Below, one piece after another: positions 35,648 through 44,145 of a DNA stretch of 64,000 bases (position 1 is its first letter; every line of letters starts with the position of its first letter). This DNA is from CBDHEY01 sp965262305 (GTDB lineage Bacteria > Pseudomonadota > Gammaproteobacteria > Pseudomonadales > Cellvibrionaceae). The position numbers and the translations under genes are program-made. The notes below the pieces were generated by a model that was not told where the DNA came from, searched no databases, and saw only the letters and a list, made by a program, of their open reading frames with translations. The stretch is from NCBI GenBank assembly GCA_965262305.1, contig CBDHEY010000004.1:1657361-1721360 (forward strand), written 5' to 3'.

Positions 35648-35848
35648 TTATTTTTTACCTTTATATTTATTTGATTTGCGTTTTATGTGCCTCGCTAAGC
35701 ATATTCAAAATTAATGCTAAAGTTTGGGCCTATATAGAGGACGTATGCGAAATATAAATTCGAACCAATGGGTTGGTTTTATTTGAAAAGCCATAAAAAT
35801 AAACACCGCTTGAAAATGATACTCAAACGGTGTTTTGTTCAAATTTAT
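35648..35848. other. Spacer between GH26 copies 3 and 4
   Basis: A 201-bp region containing the terminator of copy 4 and presumably the promoter of copy 3. No gene is supported. Confidence 0.4.
35801..35836 (-). terminator. Terminator after GH26 copy 4
   Basis: AAACACCG pairs with CGGTGTTT, with extra TGA/TCA pairing inside; on the minus strand the stem is followed by ATTTTTATG. It lies just after the copy 4 stop. Confidence 0.7.
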
Positions 35849-37581
35849 CTATGGAGCAGGCGGGATAAAGTTGATAATGCTGAATATGTCATCATCAGCC
35901 AAAATGTATTTGTCATCTGCTAGCTCATTGTTCCAGTTATTGATTAGAGTTGACGAATTTTGGATTCTACTGTCGGTAATACCAAATGTAGTCGGTGCTT
36001 CAGTGGTCCATAGTGATTGACTTGTCCAGTCAGTATTTATGTAGGCAATGGCCTTAACATATTGAGGTGCCAATTCAACAGTATCAAAGAGCGGTTGGAA
36101 ATACGCATTCCATTGAGCTTCCGCGTTTTCTTCACTAAGAATTTGCGGAACATACGCAGCCTCGCCAATCATAATTGGCCGATCAGTATGACGAGCGAAA
36201 TCAAATACTCCAGAGCTTAACCCTGCCGCAGGTACGCCAGTAAAGAAGTGCGAGTAGCCAACCCAATCCACGTAATCATTACCAGGATAATAGTCTTCCC
36301 ATGCGTTAAATGGCGTATTCACACTTGCAGACGAATAAACAAAAGCAATATTTTCAAAACTATCAAGAGTAAGGGGTGGATCGACATTTAAAATAGAAGG
36401 GTTGTTAAATCCATCAACTATTCTTTGGAATGCGCCAACGTAATCCTGCGCACTTACCCCTGCGTCTCGGTATTGCAATTCAAATTCGTAACCAGGTCGG
36501 ATAAAAAATGGAATATCACGATAATTATCTAGGAATTCGGCTAGTTCGGCGATTTGATCATCCCAATCACCTGCTGCTATTTCTCCAGAAGTGCCAACTG
36601 GGGATGCGTAAAATATGGATATATGTACAGCAAAGTCTGTTCCAGTAAAATCTGAGTTATCTAAATAACACTGCAAGCATACTGGTCCTGCGCCATATTC
36701 AGCTGTGTTTCGAACACCTCCGAGTAAAAACCCGTCTGGAGCATCTTGATTGGCTCCCCCAAAATTTGGCCCGATTGTCATGTATGATGTTACTCCAGCT
36801 GGAGTAACTAGAGTCGAATCTAAGTAACCATCATTCCAAACTGTCGCATCTGTGTTACTGCTATTTCCTCCAACACCTTCGTTGTCTTGCCCAATAAACA
36901 TGAGTACTTGCTCGCCTGCAGGCTCAAACTTATTAAGGCCATCTGGTTCCATTGTTGGCCGTGGAGTAGGCGTACCCCCTGCGACCATTTCTTCGTTAAA
37001 AGTAACGAAATCAATGTTAATCGCAATGTCTTCATCCGCATTTCTAATTATGCTGAGTGAATCGCCCTCAGAAAGTGCTACGTTAACACTTGCTTCTTCA
37101 TAAGCTCCCGTGAAGGATCCTGTATTTGTATAAAATAAGTCAGTTGTATCTACATCGTTTACAAGAATCGATATTTGACCATCAAACTGCGTGGCGTAAG
37201 TAACCGTAATAGATTGAGAGGTTGGGATGCTATCAAATCTTACTCCATTTCCAATAACATCCAACCCGGCTACGCCTTGAATACTGGTATCAACGTTGTC
37301 CGTATAAACTGAAGCTGCTCCTAAAAGTACTCCATCTTCAGCTTCAAATATGCGAGTGACCGTATCGGGTGTCGATGTCGAGTTGGAGTAGGTGTTGCAG
37401 TTGGAGTAGGTGTTAAAGTCGGAGTAGGGGTACTAGTAGGTGTAATAACAGGTTCGGAAGTTGGCGTTGGGTTCGAGCCACTACCTCCTCCCCCGCCGCC
37501 GCAAGCGACTAAAATCTGACCTAAGGCGAGTAAAGATACTAACTTTAATTTAGCGGAGTTGATAGAGATCATCGAAAACAT
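35849..37581 (-). pseudogene. CBM-GH26 lipoprotein (copy 4), frameshifted in its Thr-Pro linker
   Basis: An N-terminal frame (37581-37321) gives a lipoprotein signal with LVACGGGGGG and a Thr-Pro linker. A second frame, readable from about 37380 to 35849, gives TSTSTPDTVTRIFEAEDG..., a CBM6/35-like module (about 130 residues), a Pro-Thr linker and a GH26 domain: VLMFIGQDNEGVGG, FFIRPGYEFELQY, YYPGNDYVDWVGYSHF, PIMIGEAAYVP, IAYINTDWTSQ. Only one base is missing between them, at ACTCGACATC where ACTCCGACATC would restore the frame. The acid/base motif reads RPGYEFE rather than RIGYEFDG. Either an inactivated gene, a phase-variable one, or a sequencing error. Confidence 0.75.
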
Positions 37582-37764
37582 TTCCTAATTATCTTTATTG
37601 ATTTTAATGAGGTTACTTAGCACAAAGTGTCATGTTTGAGCTTGCTTTAGCCGTTACTATCTCCAATTAGAGGTATTTGCGAATTAAATTGCAAGCAATT
37701 GGATTCACAATTTGTAATATATATGATCGAAATTTAGATCTAAGTTCGTTATTAAGTTTTTTTC
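37582..37764. other. Intergenic region GH26 copy 4 / FAH gene
   Basis: A 183-bp AT-rich spacer upstream of GH26 copy 4 and downstream of the FAH gene, both on the minus strand. A promoter for copy 4 is expected; none is clear. Confidence 0.35.
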
Positions 37765-38634
37765 TTAAATCGAAACCAGTTTATTTGTAAGAGTTCCTAG
37801 GCCCTCGATTTCAACAGTGTAAGTGTCTCCAGGCTTCATCCATATTTTTTCTTCAAATCCGAGTATGACTCCCTCGGGAGTGCCGGTGACAATAACGTCT
37901 CCTGGCTTTAGGGTCATGTATTTAGAAATGTAACTAATACATTCTGCAACCGAGAATATCATATCTGACGTGTTGCTATTTTGGCGTTGCTCGCCGTTTA
38001 ACCAGCCTTTTATTGTTAGGTTTTGAGGATTGCTAACTTGATCTGCTGTAACGAGATATGGACCTATAGGAAGAAAGTCATCAATACTTTTACCTACGAA
38101 CCACTGCCCACTTAAAAACTGTAGCGCTCTTTCACTCAAATCATTGGCATTGCAGTACCCAAAGACGCAGTCTAATGCGTCTTCAATACTTACATTTTTT
38201 GCTGTTTTACCGATTACTACACCTAATTCCGCTTCGTAATCCAATTGCTCTAAACCACTTACGTCAATCTCTTTTTCATGGCCTGTAAGACTGTTATTAA
38301 ATTTGCTAAACAATACCGGAGTAGTAGGTATCGCCATATTCGATTCTTCGGCATGGCGACGATAATTTAAGCCCACGCAGATAACTTTTTCTGGAGATTG
38401 AATTACCGGGCCATAACGCAAATCTGACTCATTAATAAAAGCGTCAGGTGAGGCCTTATCTATAAGAGTCTCGTAAATTTCTATTGCGTGAAGACCTGCT
38501 GTACAAAGAGATTCTGCATTAGTAGGAATATCTTGCTCAGAAATTTTCGCTGCCGCTGCTACGTCTAAAACGCCTCTATCTGTTTTAATGCCCAGCTTGA
38601 GTTGATTGTTTTGCTCAAAATTTAAAAAGATCAA
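37765..38634 (-). CDS. Fumarylacetoacetate hydrolase (FAH) family enzyme
   Basis: A 289-residue cytoplasmic enzyme. The FAH fold signatures are VICVGLNYRRHAEE (near residue 79), the metal-site pattern LDYEAELGVVIGK (Glu/Glu), GYCNANDLSERALQ and GDVIVTGTPEGVILG. FAH-family enzymes with this pattern act late in non-phosphorylative sugar-acid pathways (2-keto-3-deoxy acids, diketo acids) or in aromatic catabolism. It is third in a tight operon after an epimerase/dehydrogenase and an enolase-superfamily dehydratase, which favours the sugar-acid role, for example 2-keto-3-deoxy-pentonate or -fuconate processing. The exact substrate is not decided by sequence. Confidence 0.85.
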   Translation of the reverse strand: MIFLNFEQNNQLKLGIKTDRGVLDVAAAAKISEQDIPTNAESLCTAGLHAIEIYETLIDKASPDAFINESDLRYGPVIQSPEKVICVGLNYRRHAEESNMAIPTTPVLFSKFNNSLTGHEKEIDVSGLEQLDYEAELGVVIGKTAKNVSIEDALDCVFGYCNANDLSERALQFLSGQWFVGKSIDDFLPIGPYLVTADQVSNPQNLTIKGWLNGEQRQNSNTSDMIFSVAECISYISKYMTLKPGDVIVTGTPEGVILGFEEKIWMKPGDTYTVEIEGLGTLTNKLVSI

Positions 38635-38667
38635 AATGTCGCTCCAGTTAAATATAGGGGTAAGAAA

Positions 38668-39816
38668 TTACCAATTATTAAATGTGCCGTCAGCTTGTTT
38701 GTTGTGGGGTAATTCCGTAATTTCAAATGGATATTTTTTCAATGCATCTTCATTTATTTCCACGCCGATTCCCGGTGCAGTGGGGGGTGTTAAGTAACCG
38801 TCATCCCAGTTATAGTGATTTGTAAATACGTCTGGCATAGTTTCGCCTGGGCGACGCGGTAATTCCATGATACTCATGTTTGGGATTGCAAGGTTGAGTT
38901 GCAGGCTTGCAGCAGAAGATACTGGTCCAACCGGATTATGCACTGCCAGGTCGATGTAACGGGATTCGCACATGGCGGCGATTTTTTTACCCTCGGTAAT
39001 TCCTCCACCAATGCAGATATCAAAGCGAGCATGATCGATTAATTGATTTTCTATGTGCGGCAAGAAGTCCCACTTTCCGGAAAATTGCTCGCCAGCAGCG
39101 ATAGGCACTGATGTTTGGTTCCTAAGGTGCTTGTAGCATTCGGGGTTTTCACTTCTTATTGGATCCTCAATAAAGAAAGGGCGATAAGCTTCGACACTTT
39201 TACAGAATCTCACTGCATCAGCAACGCCTAATTTTGTGTGAACATCAAAACAAAGTTCAATGTCCTCACCAATCGTTTTACGTATAAGTTCCCATTGCTC
39301 AACAGCTCTACTTATTGCTTTATGTGGGACAAATAGATCGTTTTTGCCATCGTCAGTTGGCTCTGTGGAAAATTCCCAGCGAACAGCTTTCCAGCCTTCC
39401 GCAACCGATTTTTGAATATGCTCCAACGTAGTCTGAGTTGTCGCGCAGTGAATATGATTATAGGTTAGGACTCTTTCTCTGCATTGTCCGCCTAGTATTT
39501 GAAATACCGGCTGATTAAGATATTTTCCTTTAATGTCCCATAGCGCTATATCGATAGCAGAAATAGCTGCTGATAGTAATTCGCCTGAAGGATAAAAACC
39601 ACCACGCCAAAGCATTTGCCATATGTGCTCTGTTTCAAATGGGCTTTTTCCAATTAATAGTGGTTTAAAGTGTTCGATAACTCCTGCCACAGCAAGTTCG
39701 CGACTGGTTATTCCAGATTCACCTAAACCATAGATGCCCTCATCGGTTTCTACTTTTACAAAAAGAAAAGTTCGCCATTCCTTAGCGAGGAAAATTTTAA
39801 TATCAGTTATTTTCAT
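38668..39816 (-). CDS. Mandelate racemase/enolase-superfamily sugar-acid dehydratase
   Basis: A 382-residue cytoplasmic enzyme of the galactonate/mannonate dehydratase type, which removes water from an aldonic acid to give a 2-keto-3-deoxy acid with Mg2+. Metal and catalytic residues are visible: CFDVHTKLG (Asp/His near 210), FFIEDPIRSEN (Glu), PIAAGEQFSG (Glu) and LAVHNPVGPVSSAA (His). The N-terminal capping domain begins KITDIKIFLAKEWRTFLFVKVET. The gene starts 1 bp downstream of the dehydrogenase stop and leads to the FAH gene after 33 bp. The substrate could be xylonate, galactonate or another aldonate. Confidence 0.85.
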   Translation of the reverse strand: MKITDIKIFLAKEWRTFLFVKVETDEGIYGLGESGITSRELAVAGVIEHFKPLLIGKSPFETEHIWQMLWRGGFYPSGELLSAAISAIDIALWDIKGKYLNQPVFQILGGQCRERVLTYNHIHCATTQTTLEHIQKSVAEGWKAVRWEFSTEPTDDGKNDLFVPHKAISRAVEQWELIRKTIGEDIELCFDVHTKLGVADAVRFCKSVEAYRPFFIEDPIRSENPECYKHLRNQTSVPIAAGEQFSGKWDFLPHIENQLIDHARFDICIGGGITEGKKIAAMCESRYIDLAVHNPVGPVSSAASLQLNLAIPNMSIMELPRRPGETMPDVFTNHYNWDDGYLTPPTAPGIGVEINEDALKKYPFEITELPHNKQADGTFNNW

Positions 39817-39817
39817 G

Positions 39818-40690
39818 TTAGCTTTCCAAAATATTGCGCCATGAGTACTTAGGTGTGAAGCCTAAAAGCTCTTTCGCTTTTTTTATACTTATTAGCGTCT
39901 CGAATTCTCCCGTGCCGGGAATTAATTTCGCTTCTGGAAATACTGTTGAGACTAGCTCACTGTTTGGCGTATTCATGATAGTGTCCTCTGCAGCGATTAT
40001 AAAATTTTCAGGCGTATCTAGTTTTGATTCTAGCGCTAATTTAGCTGCCACAGCTGCATCTCTCGCGTCAATATAACCCCAAAGATTAAATTTCCGGCTT
40101 TCTAAATCGCTCCAGTAGCTTGGTATGGCGTCATAATTTGCTGGATGGCTTGTATGGGTATAAAGAATATTCGAATATCGCAAACCGATTATGACAATTC
40201 CATAAAGGTCATACATTTGCCTGGCTAGTTCCTCTGTGACTACTTTTGAAAGGGCATAGCTATTTTGAGGAGCAATATGTTTTTCATCTGCTGGAAGATA
40301 GCTGGGGGAATTCTTCTCGAATGGAAAGCCCAAAACTGTCTCGCTCGAAGCCCAAACTACTTTTTTGAAACCAAGGGCTATCGAAGCTTGAAATACATTG
40401 TAAGCGCTAAGTGTATTATTTTTAAATCTATCTGCGCCGGTGAAAAAGTCAAAGTCAGGCTCTGGATTCGCCGCAAGATGGATGACTGAATCACAGCCAT
40501 GAAGGGCCGCAAAGACAGCTCCATAATCAGATAAATCGACTATGAGGTGTTCCGCTTTGGTCTCGAATTTAGGTTTAACCAAATCGAGAATTCTTACTTC
40601 GTAGTGGCAAGCTAGAAGCTCCTCAACTACATAGCGTCCAGCGCCGCCACTGCCGCCAGTTACAGCGATCTTATTCATCTCTTTTTCCAC
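39818..40690 (-). CDS. NAD-dependent epimerase/dehydratase (extended SDR)
   Basis: A 290-residue SDR. The Rossmann motif is VTGGSGGAGRYVVEEL (residues about 9-24), then VIHLAANPEPD, WASSETVLG and the catalytic NSYALSKVVTEE. Uronate dehydrogenases and aldose dehydrogenases of this fold oxidise sugars to lactones, which would fit the first step of the downstream dehydratase pathway. The start is GTG at 40690; an ATG at 40678 gives a protein four residues shorter and is equally possible. It is first in the minus-strand operon and divergent from rplU. Confidence 0.82.
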   Translation of the reverse strand: MEKEMNKIAVTGGSGGAGRYVVEELLACHYEVRILDLVKPKFETKAEHLIVDLSDYGAVFAALHGCDSVIHLAANPEPDFDFFTGADRFKNNTLSAYNVFQASIALGFKKVVWASSETVLGFPFEKNSPSYLPADEKHIAPQNSYALSKVVTEELARQMYDLYGIVIIGLRYSNILYTHTSHPANYDAIPSYWSDLESRKFNLWGYIDARDAAVAAKLALESKLDTPENFIIAAEDTIMNTPNSELVSTVFPEAKLIPGTGEFETLISIKKAKELLGFTPKYSWRNILES

Positions 40691-40988
40691 GATTATTATT
40701 CTCTTTCATTAAAAGTGTATATTAGCTACTTGATGAAGTAAAAAGGCCAAATTATATTAATTTTTTAATCAATTTTGGGTAAAACATAGTAAATGGCGCG
40801 CCTTCTGCTAGTCGTTGTTCCTTTTTGTATTGAAAATTGACTTTGTTTACTTTAGAATCCGCGGCCCTTGAGTTTGTGAATACGACGCAAGTTCTGTAGC
40901 AAGTTATTGTTTAAATAACAATGTTGCTTAAAAGCGATTGGCTTTTCTCGCTACTTCGTGTCGTCCAATTATATATTTGGAGCATTAT
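40691..40988. promoter_or_regulatory. Divergent region dehydrogenase / rplU with rplU leader
   Basis: This 298-bp region holds the rplU promoter and an untranslated leader of about 120 bases. A small hairpin (GTTATTGTTTAAATAAC, 40902-40918) lies in the leader. The minus-strand promoter for the sugar operon is not clear. Confidence 0.5.
40830..40858 (+). promoter_or_regulatory. Sigma-70-type promoter of rplU-rpmA
   Basis: TTGAAA (40830-40835) and TAGAAT (40853-40858) are separated by 17 bp, and the GC-rich CCGCGGCC block follows, as is common at this ribosomal promoter. Confidence 0.6.
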
Positions 40989-41303
40989 ATGTACGCAGTT
41001 ATCGCTGCTGGTGGTAAACAACACCGTGTTGAAGAAGGTGAAGTTCTTCGCCTTGAAAAAATTGAAGTAGCTACTGGTGAAACCGTTGATTTTGATCAGG
41101 TTTTATTGGTTGCTAATGGTGAAAATATTAAAATCGGAACTCCAGTGGTTGAGGGGGCTAAGGTATCGGCAGAGGTGGTTAGCCATGGCCGTGCTGATAA
41201 AGTCACCATTATTAAGTTCCGCAGACGTAAGCACCATATGAAACGCCAAGGTCACCGTCAATGGTACACTGAGGTTAAAATTACTGGCATCGAAGGGTGC
41301 TAA
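40989..41303 (+). CDS. rplU: 50S ribosomal protein L21
   Basis: A 104-residue large-subunit protein that binds 23S rRNA. It begins YAVIAAGGKQHRVEEGE and has the C-terminal KFRRRKHHMKRQGHRQWYTEVKI signature in parts (RRRKHHMKRQGHRQ). The frame is open upstream to 40938, but GGAGC at 40979-40983 and the conserved N-terminus fix the ATG at 40989. It is followed by rpmA after 27 bp. Confidence 0.97.
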   Translation: MYAVIAAGGKQHRVEEGEVLRLEKIEVATGETVDFDQVLLVANGENIKIGTPVVEGAKVSAEVVSHGRADKVTIIKFRRRKHHMKRQGHRQWYTEVKITGIEGC

Positions 41304-41330
41304 AACAGAATTTTTTTAGAGGGTTAAGTC

Positions 41331-41585
41331 ATGGCTCATAAGAAAGCTGGTGGTAGTACCAGTAACGGACGCGATTCCGAGAGTAAACGGTTAGGTATAA
41401 AGCGTTTTGGTGGTCAAAAAGTCGTTGCCGGTAACATTATTGTTCGTCAACGTGGCACTAAAATGCACGCTGGTGAAAACGTGGGTGTTGGTAAAGACTA
41501 CACGCTATTCGCTAAAGCTGATGGTGTTGTTAAATTCGAGGTTAAAGGTCCTAAGAATCGTAAATTTGTTAGCATTGTTGCATAA
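41331..41585 (+). CDS. rpmA: 50S ribosomal protein L27
   Basis: An 84-residue ribosomal protein whose N-terminus reaches the peptidyl transferase centre. It has AHKKAGGSTSNGRDSESKRL at the start, then IIVRQRGTKMHAGENVG. GAGGG at 41320-41324 is the ribosome site. It follows rplU in the usual order and ends before a terminator. Confidence 0.97.
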   Translation: MAHKKAGGSTSNGRDSESKRLGIKRFGGQKVVAGNIIVRQRGTKMHAGENVGVGKDYTLFAKADGVVKFEVKGPKNRKFVSIVA

Positions 41586-41658
41586 CTTCTAACAAGTTTA
41601 GACTCGTTTGGCTTGGCCTAGCGCTTTTAGATCTAATAAAAGTTAGTGATTATCGATT

Positions 41659-41689
41659 AAACCCTGCTCCTTGAAAGCGGGGTTTTTTT
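41659..41689 (+). terminator. Terminator after rplU-rpmA
   Basis: AAACCC(T)GCT pairs with AGCGGGGTTT over a short loop, followed by a run of seven T. It separates the ribosomal genes from obgE. Confidence 0.85.
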
Positions 41690-41765
41690 GTTTATAGTTT
41701 CAATCAAATACATTTTCCACCGATTTATTTTCCGAAATAACCTTAACGTTAAAGAGTTTTCTCTT

Positions 41766-42950
41766 ATGAAATTTGTTGATGAAGCCATAATTGACGTTCA
41801 CGCTGGTAAAGGCGGCAATGGGTGTTTGAGTTTTCGACGTGAAAAGTTCATTGAAAGGGGTGGACCTGACGGTGGTGATGGAGGTGATGGCGGCTCGGTA
41901 TTCCTTATTGCCGATGAGAATCTCAATACCTTGATTGACTTTCGCTACACTCGAAACCATCGAGCGGAGAATGGTGCCTCTGGCGGAGGTCGGGATTGTC
42001 GAGGAAAAAGCGGCAATGACCTATATCTAAAAGTACCCATAGGCACTTCGATTATCGATATCGATTCTGACGAAGTAATAGGAGACCTTACAGATCATGA
42101 GCAAGCAATGAAGGTCGCACAAGGCGGTTTCCATGGTTTGGGAAATACGCGTTTTAAGTCCAGTGTGAATCGTGCCCCAAGACAAACCACCGAGGGTTCC
42201 GAAGGTGAATCTAGAAAACTAAAACTGGAAATGAAAGTGCTTGCTGACGTTGGCATGGTGGGGTTGCCAAATGCTGGGAAATCTACATTTATTCGCGCTG
42301 TTTCAGCGGCTCAACCTAAGGTCGCAGACTATCCATTTACTACCTTAGTACCGAGTCTTGGTGTGGTTAAGGTTCAACCTCATAGAAGTTTTGTTGTTGC
42401 GGATATTCCAGGCCTAATTGAAGGAGCATCCGAAGGTGCGGGTATGGGGATTCGTTTTTTACGACACTTGACTCGTTGCCGCGTTTTAATCCATCTCGTT
42501 GATGTAAACCCCATCGATGGTTCTGATCCCGCGAATAATGCTAAATCGATTTTGCGAGAGCTGAAACAATTTAGCCCCACATTAGCATCTCGCGAAATTT
42601 GGCTTGTATTAAATAAATCTGACTTATTGACAGCTGAAGAGGTCGAGAAAGTAAAGAGAAGCATTATTGAAGAGCTAGGTTGGGATGGGTCTGTAAGAAT
42701 TATTTCTGCCGTTACTCGAGCTGGCACAGAAAGGCTTTGTGAAGAAATATTAGCGTATCTAGAAGATCAGTGGTTATTAGAAAAAGAGAACCCAGAAGCG
42801 CGAGCCAAAGAATTAGATATTCAGAACAAAATGCAGGCAGAGGCTCGTCAGAAAATTGAGGCGCTTCGATTGAGCCGAAAGGCGCCTGTTCAAGATGATA
42901 ATGACGATGAAGATGATGATCACGATGTAGAAGTGGAGTACGTGAGATAA
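41766..42950 (+). CDS. obgE: GTPase ObgE/CgtA
   Basis: An essential GTPase in ribosome assembly and stress control. The 394-residue protein begins KFVDEAIIDVHAGKGGNGC and has the glycine-rich Obg domain (RREKFIERGGPDGGDGGDGG), the G domain (GLPNAGKST, DIPGLIEG, NKSD) and an acidic tail (DDNDDEDDDHD). The frame is open to 41688, but family N-termini match the ATG at 41766. The order rpmA-obgE-proB is typical. Confidence 0.97.
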   Translation: MKFVDEAIIDVHAGKGGNGCLSFRREKFIERGGPDGGDGGDGGSVFLIADENLNTLIDFRYTRNHRAENGASGGGRDCRGKSGNDLYLKVPIGTSIIDIDSDEVIGDLTDHEQAMKVAQGGFHGLGNTRFKSSVNRAPRQTTEGSEGESRKLKLEMKVLADVGMVGLPNAGKSTFIRAVSAAQPKVADYPFTTLVPSLGVVKVQPHRSFVVADIPGLIEGASEGAGMGIRFLRHLTRCRVLIHLVDVNPIDGSDPANNAKSILRELKQFSPTLASREIWLVLNKSDLLTAEEVEKVKRSIIEELGWDGSVRIISAVTRAGTERLCEEILAYLEDQWLLEKENPEARAKELDIQNKMQAEARQKIEALRLSRKAPVQDDNDDEDDDHDVEVEYVR

Positions 42951-43005
42951 TTTTCGTTATAATTTCCTTTTATATAAAACGACCTAAGGCAGTGCGATAA
43001 TCAAA

Positions 43006-44127
43006 ATGAACAAAAGGCAGCACATAAAGGATAGTCGTCGCTGGGTCGTCAAAATAGGCAGCGCACTACTGACTGATGATGGTCGAGGTCTTGACCATGA
43101 GGCAATTGCGGGTTGGGTCAAGCAGTTAGCGGACTTAAATAAGCGCGGTTACGAAATTGTTCTTGTTTCATCTGGCGCAGTTGCCGCTGGCATTACTCGA
43201 TTGGGCTGGAAGGCTCGCCCTAAGGCGATACACGAGCAACAAGCTGCTGCAGCAGTAGGTCAAACCAGTTTGGTACGCGCTTATGAACAAGAGTTTGAGA
43301 AATATAAACTTAAAACTGCACTTGTTTTAGTCGATCACGATGACTTATCTAATCGACAACGTTATCTCAATGCTCGATCTACATTGCGAACATTAACCGA
43401 GATGGGTGTGATTCCCGTAGTTAATGAGAATGATACCGTAGTGACAGACGAAATTCGCTTTGGTGATAATGATACTCTAGGTGCTTTAGTCGCTAACTTA
43501 ATCGAGGCGGACACGCTTTGTATACTCACTGATCAAAGTGGAATGTATGATTGTGACCCTAGAAAAAATGCATTAGCAAAAATTTTGCACGAGCGTTCAG
43601 CAATGGACCCAGAGTTGGACAAAATGGCAGGTTCAGGTGGAGCCTTAGGAAGAGGTGGAATGGTGAGTAAGGTTCGGGCATCGCGTTTAGCGGCTCGATC
43701 TGGAGCGCATACAGTGATCGTTGGTGGAAGAATTGAAGACGCTCTTGTAAGGGTGGCGGCTGGTGAGACCTTGGGGACTTTGTTATATGCAGTGCAAGAG
43801 CCGCTCGCCGCGCGTAAGCGTTGGTTAGCGGGCAATTTACAATCACGTGGTGTTTTAGTGCTCGATGAAGGAGCTGTCAGAGTTTTACGGGAAAAAGGTA
43901 AGAGTCTTTTGCCAGTCGGTGTGAAATCGGTAATGGGATATTTTACGCGAGGCGAACTTGTTGTTTGTCGTGATGCACGGGGAAATGAAGTTGCTCGGGG
44001 ACTTGTCAATTACAATAGCGATGAAACCAAAAAAATCATTGGGTGTTCAACGTCGGAAATTGAACAGCGTCTGTCATATAAAGATTTTGATGAATTAATT
44101 CATCGTGATAATTTAGTACTAATCTAA
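43006..44127 (+). CDS. proB: Glutamate 5-kinase
   Basis: Phosphorylates glutamate as the first step of proline synthesis. The 373 residues cover the amino-acid kinase domain (WVVKIGSALLTDDG, VSSGAVAAG, NENDTVVTDE, GDNDTLGALVANL, GGMVSKVRAS) and a C-terminal PUA domain (about 285-370, RGVLVLDEGAV...). It follows obgE after 55 bp. The proline-feedback site is in the kinase domain as usual. Confidence 0.96.
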   Translation: MNKRQHIKDSRRWVVKIGSALLTDDGRGLDHEAIAGWVKQLADLNKRGYEIVLVSSGAVAAGITRLGWKARPKAIHEQQAAAAVGQTSLVRAYEQEFEKYKLKTALVLVDHDDLSNRQRYLNARSTLRTLTEMGVIPVVNENDTVVTDEIRFGDNDTLGALVANLIEADTLCILTDQSGMYDCDPRKNALAKILHERSAMDPELDKMAGSGGALGRGGMVSKVRASRLAARSGAHTVIVGGRIEDALVRVAAGETLGTLLYAVQEPLAARKRWLAGNLQSRGVLVLDEGAVRVLREKGKSLLPVGVKSVMGYFTRGELVVCRDARGNEVARGLVNYNSDETKKIIGCSTSEIEQRLSYKDFDELIHRDNLVLI

Positions 44128-44145
44128 TACAAACCATCCAACGTC

